From NCBI RefSeq assembly GCF_007115095.1, contig NZ_SULH01000006.1:62001-126000 (forward strand): a stretch of DNA of 64,000 nt, given 5' to 3'. The translations under genes and the position numbers were made by a program. Numbering within the stretch: the stretch's first letter is position 1; each line of letters begins with the position of its first letter. Positions 24,991 to 34,396 of this stretch are shown piece after piece. The notes beneath the pieces were generated by a model. It worked only from the letters and a program-made list of their open reading frames with translations. It was not told where the DNA came from and did no database searches. The stretch comes from Levilactobacillus enshiensis. Its GTDB lineage: Bacteria > Bacillota > Bacilli > Lactobacillales > Lactobacillaceae.

Positions 24991-27152
24991 CATTGGACTA
25001 TACAAAACCTAAATACTACACCAACCGGGAACTCAGCTGGCTCGACTTCAACGACCGCGTTTTGGAGGAAGCCCGGGACAAAACCATTCCCCTGCTTGAA
25101 CGGGTCCGTTTCCTAGGAATCACCCAAAGTAACGTCGACGAATTCTTCATGGTCCGCGTGGCCTCACTCTCCAAGTTGGCCGCTGTTAATTACCCCAAGC
25201 CGGATGCCTCCGGAATGACTGCCGAAGCGCAGCTGCTAGCCGTTAACGCGAAGGCCCACGACCAAGTCGTTAAGCAATACTCGACGCTCAACCGGATGCT
25301 GCTGCCGTTGTTGGCTAACCTGAACATCCACGTTCTCACGCCTCGCGAGTTAACACCGCAACAGTACAAATTCATTGAAAAATACTTTAACGATGAGATT
25401 TCACCGGCCCTCACACCCATGGCCGTCGATAGTTCGCGACCATTTCCATTCATCGGCAACAATACGTTGAACATTGCGTTGCGGCTCTACAAGAATGGTG
25501 ACAAGAAGGACAAACGGTTTGCCACCGTTCAGGTCCCTGAGATTTTCCCCCGGACCGTTAACCTCCCCGGTGCCGATAACGATTTCATTATGCTGGAGGA
25601 TATCATCAAGACCTTTATCGGCAACCTCTTTATCGGCTATCAAGTCAAGGAAGCGGCTAACTACCGGGTCATCCGGGACATGGATTTAGACGTTGCCGAA
25701 GAGGACACGTCCGACCTGCTGAAGGAAGTCGAACAGCAACTGAAGAAACGGGAACACGGTGGTGCCGTCCGACTGGAAGTCGAAGCCGGGATCAGTCAAT
25801 CACTACGAGAGCGCTTGACCTCATCGATCAAAGTTCCCGAATATGCTGTCTACGAGATTGGTGGCCCCATCGACCTGACTTTTCTCAGTAAACTGACCAA
25901 GCAGATCGACGGTCATGCCGATGAGAGTTACCCCAAGTTCACCGCTGCCCGGACACCTGGTCTCCAGCCCGATGATGACGTCTTCAAGACCATTCGCCAA
26001 CACGACGTCTTGGTTCACCACCCCTATGACACTTTCGCGGCCGTGACCGAACTGATTCGCCAAGCCGCCTGTGACGATGGCGTTCTAGCCATTAAGATGA
26101 CCTTATACCGGGTCTCCGCGAACTCCCCGATTATTAAGTACTTAGGAAATGCCGCGCAAAATGGCAAGCAAGTCACCGTGTTGGTCGAAGTTAAGGCGCG
26201 TTTCGATGAAGAAAACAACGTTCACTGGGCCCAGCAACTAGAAAAAATGGGCTGCCACGTCATCTATGGGCTGATTGGATTGAAGACGCACTGTAAGCTG
26301 ACCTTGATTGTCCGGCGAGAACCGGACGGCATTCGGCGCTACATGCACATGGGGACTGGGAACTACAACGATGTCACTGCCCATTTCTACACCGACCTCG
26401 GCCTAATGACCACCAACACCGATATGGGGATCGACGCCTCCAACATTTTCAATATGCTGTCGGGCTACTCGGAGCCGCCATACTTCCACCAGTTGCACAT
26501 GTCGCCAGATGGCATTCGGGACTTCATCACGGCGAAGATCGACCAAGAGATCGTCAATGCCAAGGCGAACCAGCCCGCTTGGATTGAAATGAAGATGAAT
26601 TCCCTGTCTGATTCGGCCATGATTGCCAAGCTCTACGAGGCCTCCCACGCGGGGGTTCACGTCAAACTACTCGTGCGGGGAATCTGCTGCCTAAACGTGG
26701 GTATTCCCGAAATCAGTGAAAATATCGAAGTTCACTCCATTGTTGGCCGGTACCTTGAACATAGCCGAATCTACGGCTTCGCCAATGCTGGCGACCCGCA
26801 AGTTTACTTATCCAGTGCCGACCTCATGACGCGGAACCTTAACCGCCGGGTCGAGCTGCTCTTCCCAATTTTACAGTCCGACTTACGCCAAGCAGTCTTT
26901 GATATTTTTGCCACGCTCTGGCATGATAACGTCAAGACACGGGTCCTGCTAGCCGACCGGACCTACACCCGTGTTGACCGGCGGGGTCTAGAACCATTGG
27001 ATGCACAGGAAGACTTTATGGCGCAAGCTACAGCCCGGATCAAGGCTGCCACCACCCATCATGCGACAGCGACCAACGCCCCCCGGCAGTTTAAACCGAT
27101 GTTGAGTCCCAAGAACCAACCAAAATCCCCTATTGATCGGAGTCCTGAATAA
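24987..27152 (+). CDS. ppk: Polyphosphate kinase 1
   Basis: 721 residues, full length. It polymerises ATP gamma-phosphate into polyphosphate, reversibly, at the membrane. N-terminal YYTNRELSWLDFNDRVLEEA, RFLGITQSNVDEFFMVRV, then the two phospholipase-D-like halves with GLIGLKTHCKL (phospho-His), YMHMGTGNYNDVTAHFYTDL and RYLEHSRIYGF (second His). AAAGGAGG precedes the ATG, which overlaps the upstream stop. Flanked on both sides by exopolyphosphatase-family genes, an order known from other lactobacilli. Confidence 0.97.
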   Translation: MTLDYTKPKYYTNRELSWLDFNDRVLEEARDKTIPLLERVRFLGITQSNVDEFFMVRVASLSKLAAVNYPKPDASGMTAEAQLLAVNAKAHDQVVKQYSTLNRMLLPLLANLNIHVLTPRELTPQQYKFIEKYFNDEISPALTPMAVDSSRPFPFIGNNTLNIALRLYKNGDKKDKRFATVQVPEIFPRTVNLPGADNDFIMLEDIIKTFIGNLFIGYQVKEAANYRVIRDMDLDVAEEDTSDLLKEVEQQLKKREHGGAVRLEVEAGISQSLRERLTSSIKVPEYAVYEIGGPIDLTFLSKLTKQIDGHADESYPKFTAARTPGLQPDDDVFKTIRQHDVLVHHPYDTFAAVTELIRQAACDDGVLAIKMTLYRVSANSPIIKYLGNAAQNGKQVTVLVEVKARFDEENNVHWAQQLEKMGCHVIYGLIGLKTHCKLTLIVRREPDGIRRYMHMGTGNYNDVTAHFYTDLGLMTTNTDMGIDASNIFNMLSGYSEPPYFHQLHMSPDGIRDFITAKIDQEIVNAKANQPAWIEMKMNSLSDSAMIAKLYEASHAGVHVKLLVRGICCLNVGIPEISENIEVHSIVGRYLEHSRIYGFANAGDPQVYLSSADLMTRNLNRRVELLFPILQSDLRQAVFDIFATLWHDNVKTRVLLADRTYTRVDRRGLEPLDAQEDFMAQATARIKAATTHHATATNAPRQFKPMLSPKNQPKSPIDRSPE

Positions 27153-27153
27153 T

Positions 27154-28089
27154 ATGGAAAACTTAGTCGTCATTGATCTGGGATCGAACTCGGTCCGAAT
27201 GACCATCAGCGAGATCGACGATGCCGGCAACTACAAAACCGTTAACCAAGTCAAACGCTATGTCCGGTTGTCAGAGAACATGGGGGATGAACAACTCCTC
27301 CAACCCACTGCCATCGACCGAACGTTGGCCGCATTGGCCGACTTTAAAACCATCTATGACCAGCTTGAGCACAAGCAAATCAAGGCTGTAGCTACGGCTG
27401 CGGTTCGCCAAGCCAGCAACCAGAAACAGTTTTTGAAACAGGTCAAAGAAGAAACCGGCTTGACGCTCACCGTCATCTCTGGCGCTAATGAAGCCCGCTA
27501 CGACTATCTGGGCGTGGTTAACACCCTCCCAATCGTCAACGGCCTGTTGGTCGATACCGGCGGGGCATCATCCGAATTGATTCTAGTGCAAAACCGTCAA
27601 ATGAAGCAGGTCGTCTCCATTCCGTTAGGATCTGTGACCCTCTCACAGGCCTACCTGGAAAGCGACCGCATTCAAGCCGATTCCCTATTCTCTGCCATGA
27701 CCTTCGTCAACAATGTCTTGAACGATGTCTGGTGGCTCAGGGAAGCTGCCAACCTGCCCGTCATTGGGTTAGGTGGCGCCAACCGGACGCTGGCCAAGAT
27801 CAACCGCCGCAAGAAAAACTTTCTCAACTTTGAAGACGTTCACGGCTACAAACTCACGGCCACTGACGTTTACGCCACACTAACGCAACTGTTAGGACTC
27901 GACTTAGCTGGTCGAAAAAAGGTGCCCGGTTTATCTAAGGATCGCGCTGACATTATCATCGGCGGCCTAATTCCAGTTGCCCTGCTCATGCGGCTCCTGG
28001 ATTCACAACAAATCACCTTTTCTAATGCTGGCTTGCGAGATGGTATCCTCTTTGACCGCATCAACGAGATCAAGAGTCATCCGGAATAG
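27154..28089 (+). CDS. ppx: Exopolyphosphatase, short form
   Basis: 311 residues from ATG 27154, one base after the ppk stop; an in-frame TTG at 27133 inside ppk lacks a site. The motifs are intact: VVIDLGSNSVRMTIS (phosphate loop 1), SGANEARYDYLG with the catalytic Glu, LLVDTGGASSELIL (loop 2) and GLGGANRTLAKI. It lacks the HD domain of larger PPX proteins. Releases phosphate from chain ends, opposing PPK; degradation and synthesis are thus encoded on one transcript. Confidence 0.93.
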   Translation: MENLVVIDLGSNSVRMTISEIDDAGNYKTVNQVKRYVRLSENMGDEQLLQPTAIDRTLAALADFKTIYDQLEHKQIKAVATAAVRQASNQKQFLKQVKEETGLTLTVISGANEARYDYLGVVNTLPIVNGLLVDTGGASSELILVQNRQMKQVVSIPLGSVTLSQAYLESDRIQADSLFSAMTFVNNVLNDVWWLREAANLPVIGLGGANRTLAKINRRKKNFLNFEDVHGYKLTATDVYATLTQLLGLDLAGRKKVPGLSKDRADIIIGGLIPVALLMRLLDSQQITFSNAGLRDGILFDRINEIKSHPE

Positions 28090-28137
28090 TTTCCGGTTGT
28101 CGAACATTAAATTAGTCTAAAACGATCACCTGCGGCT

Positions 28138-28210
28138 GTCAGAGATTCCGCCGGCTGTGGGGACCGCCTGCGGCCTGAGAAACGGTCCTCCGGCTGGCTA
28201 CATCTCTGAC
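28138..28210. repeat. GC-rich imperfect palindrome downstream of ppx
   Basis: Outer arms GTCAGAGAT (28138-28146) and ATCTCTGAC (28202-28210), inner arms GGGGACCG and CGGTCCTC, with repeated CCGGCTG/GCGGCCTG words between. Markedly richer in G+C than its surroundings. It has no T run on either strand, so it is more like a palindromic repeat than a terminator. Confidence 0.6.
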
Positions 28211-28429
28211 CTCCTCCGGTTACGTTAGCTGATTACCCTGATAACGATGTAATCAATCGTTGGTATGACAGTATTTAACCATAGTTTTGGCCTACCAGTT
28301 GCGTAGCCGTGAATGAGCAAAATTTGGCGAACGGTAAGGCGGTAATTTAACACTATGTTGCCAATATTTCAGCAATTGGATCTACCAAGGTAGGCAGATG
28401 TTTTTAAATTTACAGCCTTTAGATTCTTA

Positions 28430-28480
28430 CAAAAAAGGAGTTGTTTCAGCCCTTAACGGTTGAAAACAACTCCTTTTGTA
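28430..28480. terminator. Bidirectional terminator between ppx and the heme operon
   Basis: AAAAGGAGTTGTTT...AAACAACTCCTTTT stem with A and T runs on both sides. Suitable for ppx (plus) and the heme ATPase gene (minus). Confidence 0.85.
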
Positions 28481-28603
28481 TTTCGATTTAAAGGTTGAAT
28501 GCTGAAATTCAGGGTCCATCCCCATAATGATCAGCATTCATACCATTAAGTTAGTCTCAGTATCACCTGAGAACGCAATGTAAGCTGGTGGTTGTTCATC
28601 GCT

Positions 28604-29365
28604 CTACGCCTCTGGAATCTGTACAATGTAAGGCCCCAATCGCGGGACGTCCACGATTTCAATCGGCGTTTGGAATGCGTCAGCCAGCAGGTCTGCTTGT
28701 CGTAGATCTTCTGGTTGACCTTGCGCTATCAACCGACCCTGTTTGATGAGCCAGAGCCAGTCGCTGAACCGGAACGCCTGATTGATGTCGTGGAGCACCT
28801 GAATCACGGTGATGCCCGTAGCTGCCAGTTGGCGGAGCTGGCGCATCAGGTCTTGCTGATAGTGCACATCGAGATACGTTGTGGGTTCGTCCAGCAGCAA
28901 AACCGTTGGCTCTTGTGCTAATGCTGCAGCCAGCCAGACTCGTTGTTGCTGCCCACCCGAGAGGTCTTGCACGTGGGTGGCTGCTAACTGCGTCAGACCC
29001 GTTACTTTGAGAAATGGGACCACCTCATTTGGCGAAATTGCCTGTAGCAAGCCGTGATAGGGCAAGCGTCCCGTCTGAACGACCTCACTGACCGTCATGT
29101 CATCGTATAGCTGATGGTGCTGGGTCACCATGGCAACCTGTTGGGCAAATGCTTTAGCTGTGTACTGGTCCACCGATTTCCCCGCTAGTGTGATCTGCCC
29201 ACTGGCCGCAACGAGTTGGTGGGCCAACAGCTTTAACAGCGTTGACTTGCCTGCGCCGTTTGGACCGATGATGGTCGTCACTTGACCTGGTGGAAACGTC
29301 CCCGTGACATCCGTGATACCCGTATTTTGGTGCGGGTACTGATAACTAACGTGTTGACAATCCAT
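28604..29365 (-). CDS. Heme/iron ABC transporter ATP-binding protein (FecE/HmuV type)
   Basis: 253 residues from ATG 29365 with GGGGCGGGGA upstream; the start overlaps the end of the permease gene. Walker A GPNGAGKSTLLKLL, signature [17 protein letters not shown], Walker B VLLLDEPTTYLDVHYQQDLM, and switch His in VIQVLHDINQAFRF. Family members energise uptake of siderophores, cobalamin or heme. Last gene of an operon with NEAT proteins, so heme is the likely cargo. Confidence 0.92.
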   Translation of the reverse strand: MDCQHVSYQYPHQNTGITDVTGTFPPGQVTTIIGPNGAGKSTLLKLLAHQLVAASGQITLAGKSVDQYTAKAFAQQVAMVTQHHQLYDDMTVSEVVQTGRLPYHGLLQAISPNEVVPFLKVTGLTQLAATHVQDLSGGQQQRVWLAAALAQEPTVLLLDEPTTYLDVHYQQDLMRQLRQLAATGITVIQVLHDINQAFRFSDWLWLIKQGRLIAQGQPEDLRQADLLADAFQTPIEIVDVPRLGPYIVQIPEA

Positions 29366-30314
29366 GTCGTCCCCGCCCCCGTTGTAAGAGAATAATGACA
29401 AATGGGCCCCCGATAACGGCCATCATGGTTGCCGCCGAGATTTCACTGGGAACAATCACTGTGCGTCCCAGCGTATCCGCTGCCAACATGAGCCAAGCCC
29501 CGGCCAGCATGCTAAACGGAATCACCGATTGATAGTCGTGGCCCACTAACCGCCGAGCCACATTGGGGACCACAATACCGACAAACGGGATTGCGCCAAC
29601 GACCGCCGTCACGCTGGTTGCCAGGTACATCCCCAGCAACAGCAGACTCCAGCGAATCACCTTGACCGGTACCCCAACATTTTTTAGCGCCGCATCTGTC
29701 AGCTTTAAATAGTTTGCCCAGGGCGCCACTAACAACGCTGCGACTAAGCCAATGACGCCTAGAATCAGAAGCGTCGTGGCATCCGCCCACGTGAGACCAT
29801 TGAACGTACTGTGACTGACCTGGGTTGCACCGCTGCTGAGCAACCGTTGCAAGCCCACAAAGGTCGCATCCAGGGCGACCCCCACAATGATCAAGCGGTA
29901 GGGGTCGGCCAGCGCACGGCCACTAGTCAAAATAACCAGGGCAATGAAACCGCCCAGCAGTGCCATTACCCACGCACGACCAGGCAGCCAAGGCAAGAGC
30001 ATGGCCCCGCCCAATTTGAAGAAATCCGCCGCCGAGCTGATGCCCAAGATGCTGGGATCGGCAATCGGGTTCCGAAAGACAGCCTGAAACAGTGCCCCAG
30101 CCACGGCCAAACTCCCGCCGCACACCAGGCTACTCAATATTCGTGGTACCCGTAACGAAAAGACCGTGACGAAGGCCTGGCTGCCAGGGTCGCTAAGGGC
30201 GATGCTTAGTTGCCGTGGCCCCAGCCATACCGTCCCGGCCATAAGTGCAATCACGATGGTCACCAGCAAGAGGATTATGACCCCACCGTACCACCAACTG
30301 GCGTGTTGCTTCAT
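29346..30314 (-). CDS. Heme/iron ABC transporter permease (FecCD/BtuC type)
   Basis: 322 residues from ATG 30314, whose ATGA overlaps the binding-protein stop; AAGGGGGCGG lies upstream. Nine to ten membrane segments with FecCD motifs RVPRILSSLVCGGSLAVAGA, FRNPIADPSILGISS and IPFVGIVVPNVARRLVGHDY (ATPase coupling loop). One permease gene only, so the transporter is a homodimer. Its C-terminal 20 bases overlap the ATPase gene. Confidence 0.93.
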   Translation of the reverse strand: MKQHASWWYGGVIILLLVTIVIALMAGTVWLGPRQLSIALSDPGSQAFVTVFSLRVPRILSSLVCGGSLAVAGALFQAVFRNPIADPSILGISSAADFFKLGGAMLLPWLPGRAWVMALLGGFIALVILTSGRALADPYRLIIVGVALDATFVGLQRLLSSGATQVSHSTFNGLTWADATTLLILGVIGLVAALLVAPWANYLKLTDAALKNVGVPVKVIRWSLLLLGMYLATSVTAVVGAIPFVGIVVPNVARRLVGHDYQSVIPFSMLAGAWLMLAADTLGRTVIVPSEISAATMMAVIGGPFVIILLQRGRGRHGLSTR

Positions 30315-31204
30315 GCAGCCGCCCCCTTCGGATACAGCCACCGACTGACCTGATTCAGCGCCGTCACAACGTGCATATTAGCGGTCGCGTCAAAGGTCGG
30401 TTCTTGGAGATCATAGACGCGGTGGTGCTTGACCGCTGACGTTCGTGACCACATGGTATTTTGCTTGAATTCTTGATTAAATTGCTTCGTTACCATGGCT
30501 GGCATCGCATGTTCCAGTCGTAAGATGACTTGCGGGTTAGCCTTCTGGATCGCTTCATCGTTCGGTTCCATATACTCCTGGGTCTGACTAGTAAAGACAT
30601 TCTGACCACCTGCCAAATGGACCAGATCACCCACATAAGCATGATTGGTCGCAATCATGTAACTGGCCCCCGGAAGGCCCATCAGGACCAAGACCCGCGG
30701 TTTTTGCCGATTCTGGGACCGTTTTTTGGCCCGTTGCTTCGCTTGATCGATCTCCCGTACCTGTTGCCGTGCCGCAGTCTGTCGATTATACCGCTTCCCC
30801 AGTTGCGTCAGGGTCTGCTCAAGGTGGGCCACACTCGTCAGGTCAAGGAAGTGTGGCGTCACGTGCTGGGCCTTAAATGCCTTACCAAACTGATCATCAA
30901 GTGTCGTGACGGAATAAACGGCCGTGGGCTTTAGCGCCGCAATTTTTTCCACACTAGGATTCATGGGATTGCCCACCTTCGCCAACTTCCGATAACTCTG
31001 GGGCAAGGGATTACTGGTCGTGGGTACCCCCACTAAAGGTAGATTCAGCTTGTCGGCAATCTGAACGATAGCATAGGTCGTTGCGACGATTCGTGGCTGA
31101 TGACGTTGGGCGTGCTGACGTTGCCAGGCAATGCCACCACCAATCAGACCAATCACGATCAAAACTGCCAGGGAGATGAGTCCCACTTTTCTCGGATCTT
31201 TCAT
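30311..31204 (-). CDS. Heme-binding protein of the ABC transporter, membrane-anchored (IsdE/FhuD-like)
   Basis: 297 residues from ATG 31204 with GGGGGTGG upstream. Residues 8-27 (LISLAVLIVIGLIGGGIAWQ) form an N-terminal anchor, and there is no lipobox Cys, unlike most IsdE proteins, so it is probably held by an uncleaved helix. The type III periplasmic-binding fold is suggested by RIVATTYAIVQIADKLNLPL, KVGNPMNPSVEKIAALKPTA and HAYVGDLVHLAGGQNVF. It should accept heme from the NEAT proteins and deliver it to the permease. Confidence 0.88.
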   Translation of the reverse strand: MKDPRKVGLISLAVLIVIGLIGGGIAWQRQHAQRHQPRIVATTYAIVQIADKLNLPLVGVPTTSNPLPQSYRKLAKVGNPMNPSVEKIAALKPTAVYSVTTLDDQFGKAFKAQHVTPHFLDLTSVAHLEQTLTQLGKRYNRQTAARQQVREIDQAKQRAKKRSQNRQKPRVLVLMGLPGASYMIATNHAYVGDLVHLAGGQNVFTSQTQEYMEPNDEAIQKANPQVILRLEHAMPAMVTKQFNQEFKQNTMWSRTSAVKHHRVYDLQEPTFDATANMHVVTALNQVSRWLYPKGAAA

Positions 31205-31215
31205 GATGCCACCCC

Positions 31216-32004
31216 CTAGTGCCGACCGAAGTACCACCAACTACCACCACCGACAAGAACCACAATGGCAATTGCACCACCAATTAGGCCACCCCAATGT
31301 ATCTTTTGTTTGGGGACTTGGTCCGCCGCACTGGTTGCCTGGGTTTTGGTTGACGATGATGATGCTGTTGGTGCTGACTGACTGTGCCGACTTACGCGAC
31401 TGCTATTACGCTTAGCCTTCGCCGTGGGCTGCTTAGTCGATGCGGGTTGCACCGCATGCGACGACTTCTTAGCCGCAGGTGTCTGCTTGGTAACGGTCGC
31501 ACGGGCTGGTTGTTTGACCGCCTGTGACTTGTGACTAGTAGCCGTTTTGGTCGTCTTGGGGGTCATTAGTGCCGGTAGCCCCTGCGTTTTAAATTTAAAC
31601 GAAATGTTATGTGTTGCCTTGTAGACCTTGGGCACGTCAATGTAGAGTTTGGCGTTGATATCGTGCTTCAAATCGGTCGTGGTAAACGAATAGTATAAAT
31701 GGGAATTACCAGCACTGTCTTTGGTCTTGCGGACATTTTCTGGTGCGCCGCCGTTGACCGACAACACCTTAACCGGCCAATTCGTTAACTTTTTGGCGGT
31801 CTTAATATCCATCGTGACCACGTACGCGTGATTTTTCACGGTGACTTGCGCTGGGCGGACAAAGTACCCGCTCGCCATCGATGTCTGCGTCGTTCCATAT
31901 TTCAACGCCGAATACGAAATGGCTTGCGCGTGGGCTGTGAGTGGTAAGATGCCCACAACCATGAGAAATGCCAAACCTAAGCCCCATTTGATTACTCTAG
32001 ACAT
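31216..32004 (-). CDS. NEAT-domain protein with C-terminal membrane anchor
   Basis: 262 residues. Signal peptide ending LTAHAQA, one NEAT domain (about 30-140, containing the lip motif TSMASGYF and HLYYSFTTTDL), a long Lys/Ser/Thr linker, and a C-terminal membrane helix GGLIGGAIAIVVLVGGGSWW without any LPXTG. It would sit at the membrane, passing heme from wall-bound NEAT proteins to the binding protein. Start overlaps the upstream gene by eight bases; the binding-protein gene starts 11 bases after its stop. Confidence 0.88.
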   Translation of the reverse strand: MSRVIKWGLGLAFLMVVGILPLTAHAQAISYSALKYGTTQTSMASGYFVRPAQVTVKNHAYVVTMDIKTAKKLTNWPVKVLSVNGGAPENVRKTKDSAGNSHLYYSFTTTDLKHDINAKLYIDVPKVYKATHNISFKFKTQGLPALMTPKTTKTATSHKSQAVKQPARATVTKQTPAAKKSSHAVQPASTKQPTAKAKRNSSRVSRHSQSAPTASSSSTKTQATSAADQVPKQKIHWGGLIGGAIAIVVLVGGGSWWYFGRH

Positions 32005-33232
32005 GGCGCTGGCCCCCTCGAATCAACAGAATGCCTGCGAGCAAGCCGACCACGCCCACGAGTGCTGCTGAGGATTGACGTTCACCGGTCGCTGGCAATT
32101 GTTGTTTGGCCGTCTTAGCGGTCTTATGCGTGTCACGCGCCGTGGCCATCGCCGCTGGCTCAGCTGCTCGTTGCGTCGTTGTTTTCTTAGGCAGTGCCGC
32201 AACGGCTGCAGCCTGTTGTTGCGTCTTGGACCCGCTGGCAGCAAACTGAAACCGCACGGGGAACGTCTCATTGATGTGCATAATAGGCACCGTCACGTGA
32301 ATTTTGCCTGGAATCAGACTACGCGTGAGGTCACTGGTTCGTTTGATATTGAACCCATAGACCATGGTATAGTTCTTACCCATTTCACTGTAGGTCACCT
32401 GACTATCCACAATCTTTTGACCGTCGATCGACTTCGGCACCACGGCCTCCGAGCCTAATTTCAACGACTTGGCGTAACTGACCATGAGGGTCACGCGGTA
32501 ACCACCATCAGCCGGTGTGACGCGGGCAATGCCGGTGTAGTACTTATTGGCGTCCGACAGACTCATCTGATCACTCTTCAAGACCTGATACTTCCAGTAC
32601 TTGTTCTGTGCGGTTGTCTTAGTAACCGCCGTGGAACTACTCTTGGTGCTCGAACTCGTTTTAGTTGCCGATGATGGCTTCACTGACGTTGATGAACTGC
32701 TGGTCGCTACCGATTGACTGCTAGTCGTCGTGGCCGCTTGCGCTAGCGTCGTGGCTTGACTTAAGAGCTCAGTCGTCGCGGTTTGACTGCTCAACTTTTC
32801 GGCAGCCGACCAAGCTAGCGTCAGGCAAGCTTTTTCGTTCATTGCTCCCACCGGCGTGGTCAGTTGAAAGGCGGTTGTGAGTGGACTCGTCTGTTTCGTC
32901 AAATTAAATTGGTAGATGGCCTGTGAATCGATCTTCTTGACCAACGTCACGGTTTGATTATTGACCTTCATCGACTTGATGTATTGCGCACCATTGGAAG
33001 TGAGCAGAACGGTATAGTGGTTCCCATTAACGCGGACCACCGCCTGCTTGCCAAAAAACTGATTAGCATCCGATGTTGCATTGGTTTTTTCCTTAATTAT
33101 TTTGACGGGGACCTGGTAGATGCCGTTACCGCTAACTGCGGCTTTGGCCGTCATACTTTGGCCCCAATTGACGACTAAAATCCCCCCTATCATGATTCCT
33201 AGTAGCTGCAATAACCGTTTAACCCAGTTCAT
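31997..33232 (-). CDS. Wall-anchored protein with two NEAT domains
   Basis: 411 residues from ATG 33232 (GGGGGAG upstream); the longer frame has no site. Signal peptide to about 32, NEAT domain 1 (about 35-140, lip TSDANQFF), a Ser/Thr linker, NEAT domain 2 (about 210-330, lip SLSDANKYY), a Lys/Ala linker, then LPATGE with a hydrophobic helix and RGGQRHV tail. A sortase links it to peptidoglycan; NEAT domains capture heme or hemoproteins. First gene of the five-gene heme operon; a possible -10 TATAAT lies at 33328-33333. Confidence 0.9.
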   Translation of the reverse strand: MNWVKRLLQLLGIMIGGILVVNWGQSMTAKAAVSGNGIYQVPVKIIKEKTNATSDANQFFGKQAVVRVNGNHYTVLLTSNGAQYIKSMKVNNQTVTLVKKIDSQAIYQFNLTKQTSPLTTAFQLTTPVGAMNEKACLTLAWSAAEKLSSQTATTELLSQATTLAQAATTTSSQSVATSSSSTSVKPSSATKTSSSTKSSSTAVTKTTAQNKYWKYQVLKSDQMSLSDANKYYTGIARVTPADGGYRVTLMVSYAKSLKLGSEAVVPKSIDGQKIVDSQVTYSEMGKNYTMVYGFNIKRTSDLTRSLIPGKIHVTVPIMHINETFPVRFQFAASGSKTQQQAAAVAALPKKTTTQRAAEPAAMATARDTHKTAKTAKQQLPATGERQSSAALVGVVGLLAGILLIRGGQRHV

Positions 33233-33462
33233 GGTTGCTCCCCCATTCGTTATAGTTATGCCCAACTTAAGGCACACCGAACACTATGTATGCAACCGTC
33301 ATTTAGCCGGTTGCCACTCATGGTTCAATTATAAAATTAATTGCTTACTTAAATTATACCAGGATTGACCTGTAAGGGCGGTGGTCATTATCCGCACAAA
33401 TCGCCACTTGCTCCTTTAGGCCCGACTAACTGGTCGTTTTTTCACATCCGCTTGCATTTAGT

Positions 33463-33495
33463 AAAAAACCACCACCTTTTCTGGCAGTGATTTTT
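33463..33495 (-). terminator. Terminator of the secreted NEAT gene
   Basis: On the minus strand a 13-bp stem AAAAATCACTGCC with GGTGGTGGTTTTT (G-U pairs), loop AGAAAA, ending in six Ts just after the stop at 33500. It separates this gene from the operon that follows. Confidence 0.8.
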
Positions 33496-33499
33496 ACAC

Positions 33500-34264
33500 T
33501 TACTTGACGATTACCGTCTTGGTAACAGTCTTGTACCCGGCTTTAGTTGCCGTCACTTTTAATTTCCAGTTCTTCTTAACGGCCTTCTTCAACTTGACCG
33601 TGTAAGCGGCTTTCTTAGTCGTCACCTTGCCTAACGTGGTCTTCCCGCGTTTGACGGTAACTTTGGCCCCTTTAGTCGTGGTGCCATGGATCTTCTTAGC
33701 CTTGTTCTTGACCGTCTTGGTGGACAACTTCACCTTGGCCTTGGCTTTAGTCGTCTTTTTGGTCGTCGTTGCTGGCTTAGACGTGGCTTTCAACGTGCCG
33801 GTCTTAAAGGCTAACGTCGCCGATTCCTGCATGGTCACATCTTTTCCATTCATGGGAACCGTTAACTTAAAGCCCAGTACTTGGTTCGCCGTGAGATCGA
33901 CGTCACTAAAGGTGTACGTATTTCCCGTTGCAGCTTTAGTGACCTTGGCTGTTTGCTTCCCCAAAGTGAGCCCGTCTATGTAGTTTGCCGCCGCGGCGGT
34001 CGCCGTTAAGGTCACGGTTGCCTGCTGATCCTTTACGGTAACCTTAGCTTCTGGATTGAAATACCCAGCCGCCTCAGAAGCGGTCGTAGTTCCCGTCTTG
34101 AAAATATTGAAACTAACGGTGTACGTGCCGTTGGCTAGTTTCGCTGGGTTCAAAGCAGCCGCTTGAACCTGTTGGGTTGGCGTTACAGCTTGACTCAAAG
34201 GGATGCCGGCCCCCACACCAGATAACATCAATAAAGCACTCATCACAGTCAGTGATTTTTTCAC
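33500..34264 (-). CDS. Secreted NEAT-domain protein with Lys-rich C-terminal domain
   Basis: 254 residues from GTG 34264 (GGAGGG upstream); the upstream frame is not supported. Signal peptide ending VQAAA, one NEAT domain (about 37-155; lip TTASEAAGYF), then 100 residues rich in Lys and Thr (KLSTKTVKNKAKKIHGTTTK, ending KAGYKTVTKTVIVK) that look like one or two small Ig-like beta modules. No LPXTG or membrane anchor, so it is probably released or held by charge to the wall: a possible hemophore. Own terminator, separate from the operon downstream. Confidence 0.85.
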   Translation of the reverse strand: MKKSLTVMSALLMLSGVGAGIPLSQAVTPTQQVQAAALNPAKLANGTYTVSFNIFKTGTTTASEAAGYFNPEAKVTVKDQQATVTLTATAAAANYIDGLTLGKQTAKVTKAATGNTYTFSDVDLTANQVLGFKLTVPMNGKDVTMQESATLAFKTGTLKATSKPATTTKKTTKAKAKVKLSTKTVKNKAKKIHGTTTKGAKVTVKRGKTTLGKVTTKKAAYTVKLKKAVKKNWKLKVTATKAGYKTVTKTVIVK

Positions 34265-34364
34265 GATAATCCCTCCAAAGTAAAAACTAGTAAATATATT
34301 TATGAATCCGTTTTCATAGTAGCACGATTGCTCATCAAGCACCACAATTTAGCGCCTAAATCAT

Positions 34365-34396
34365 TAAAAAAAGGAAACGGATTTTTAACCGTTTCC
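34365..34396 (-). terminator. Terminator after the 102-residue gene
   Basis: GGAAACGG (34373-34380) pairs with CCGTTTCC (34389-34396); seven Ts follow on the minus strand. About 150 bases after the stop at 34545. Confidence 0.8.
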
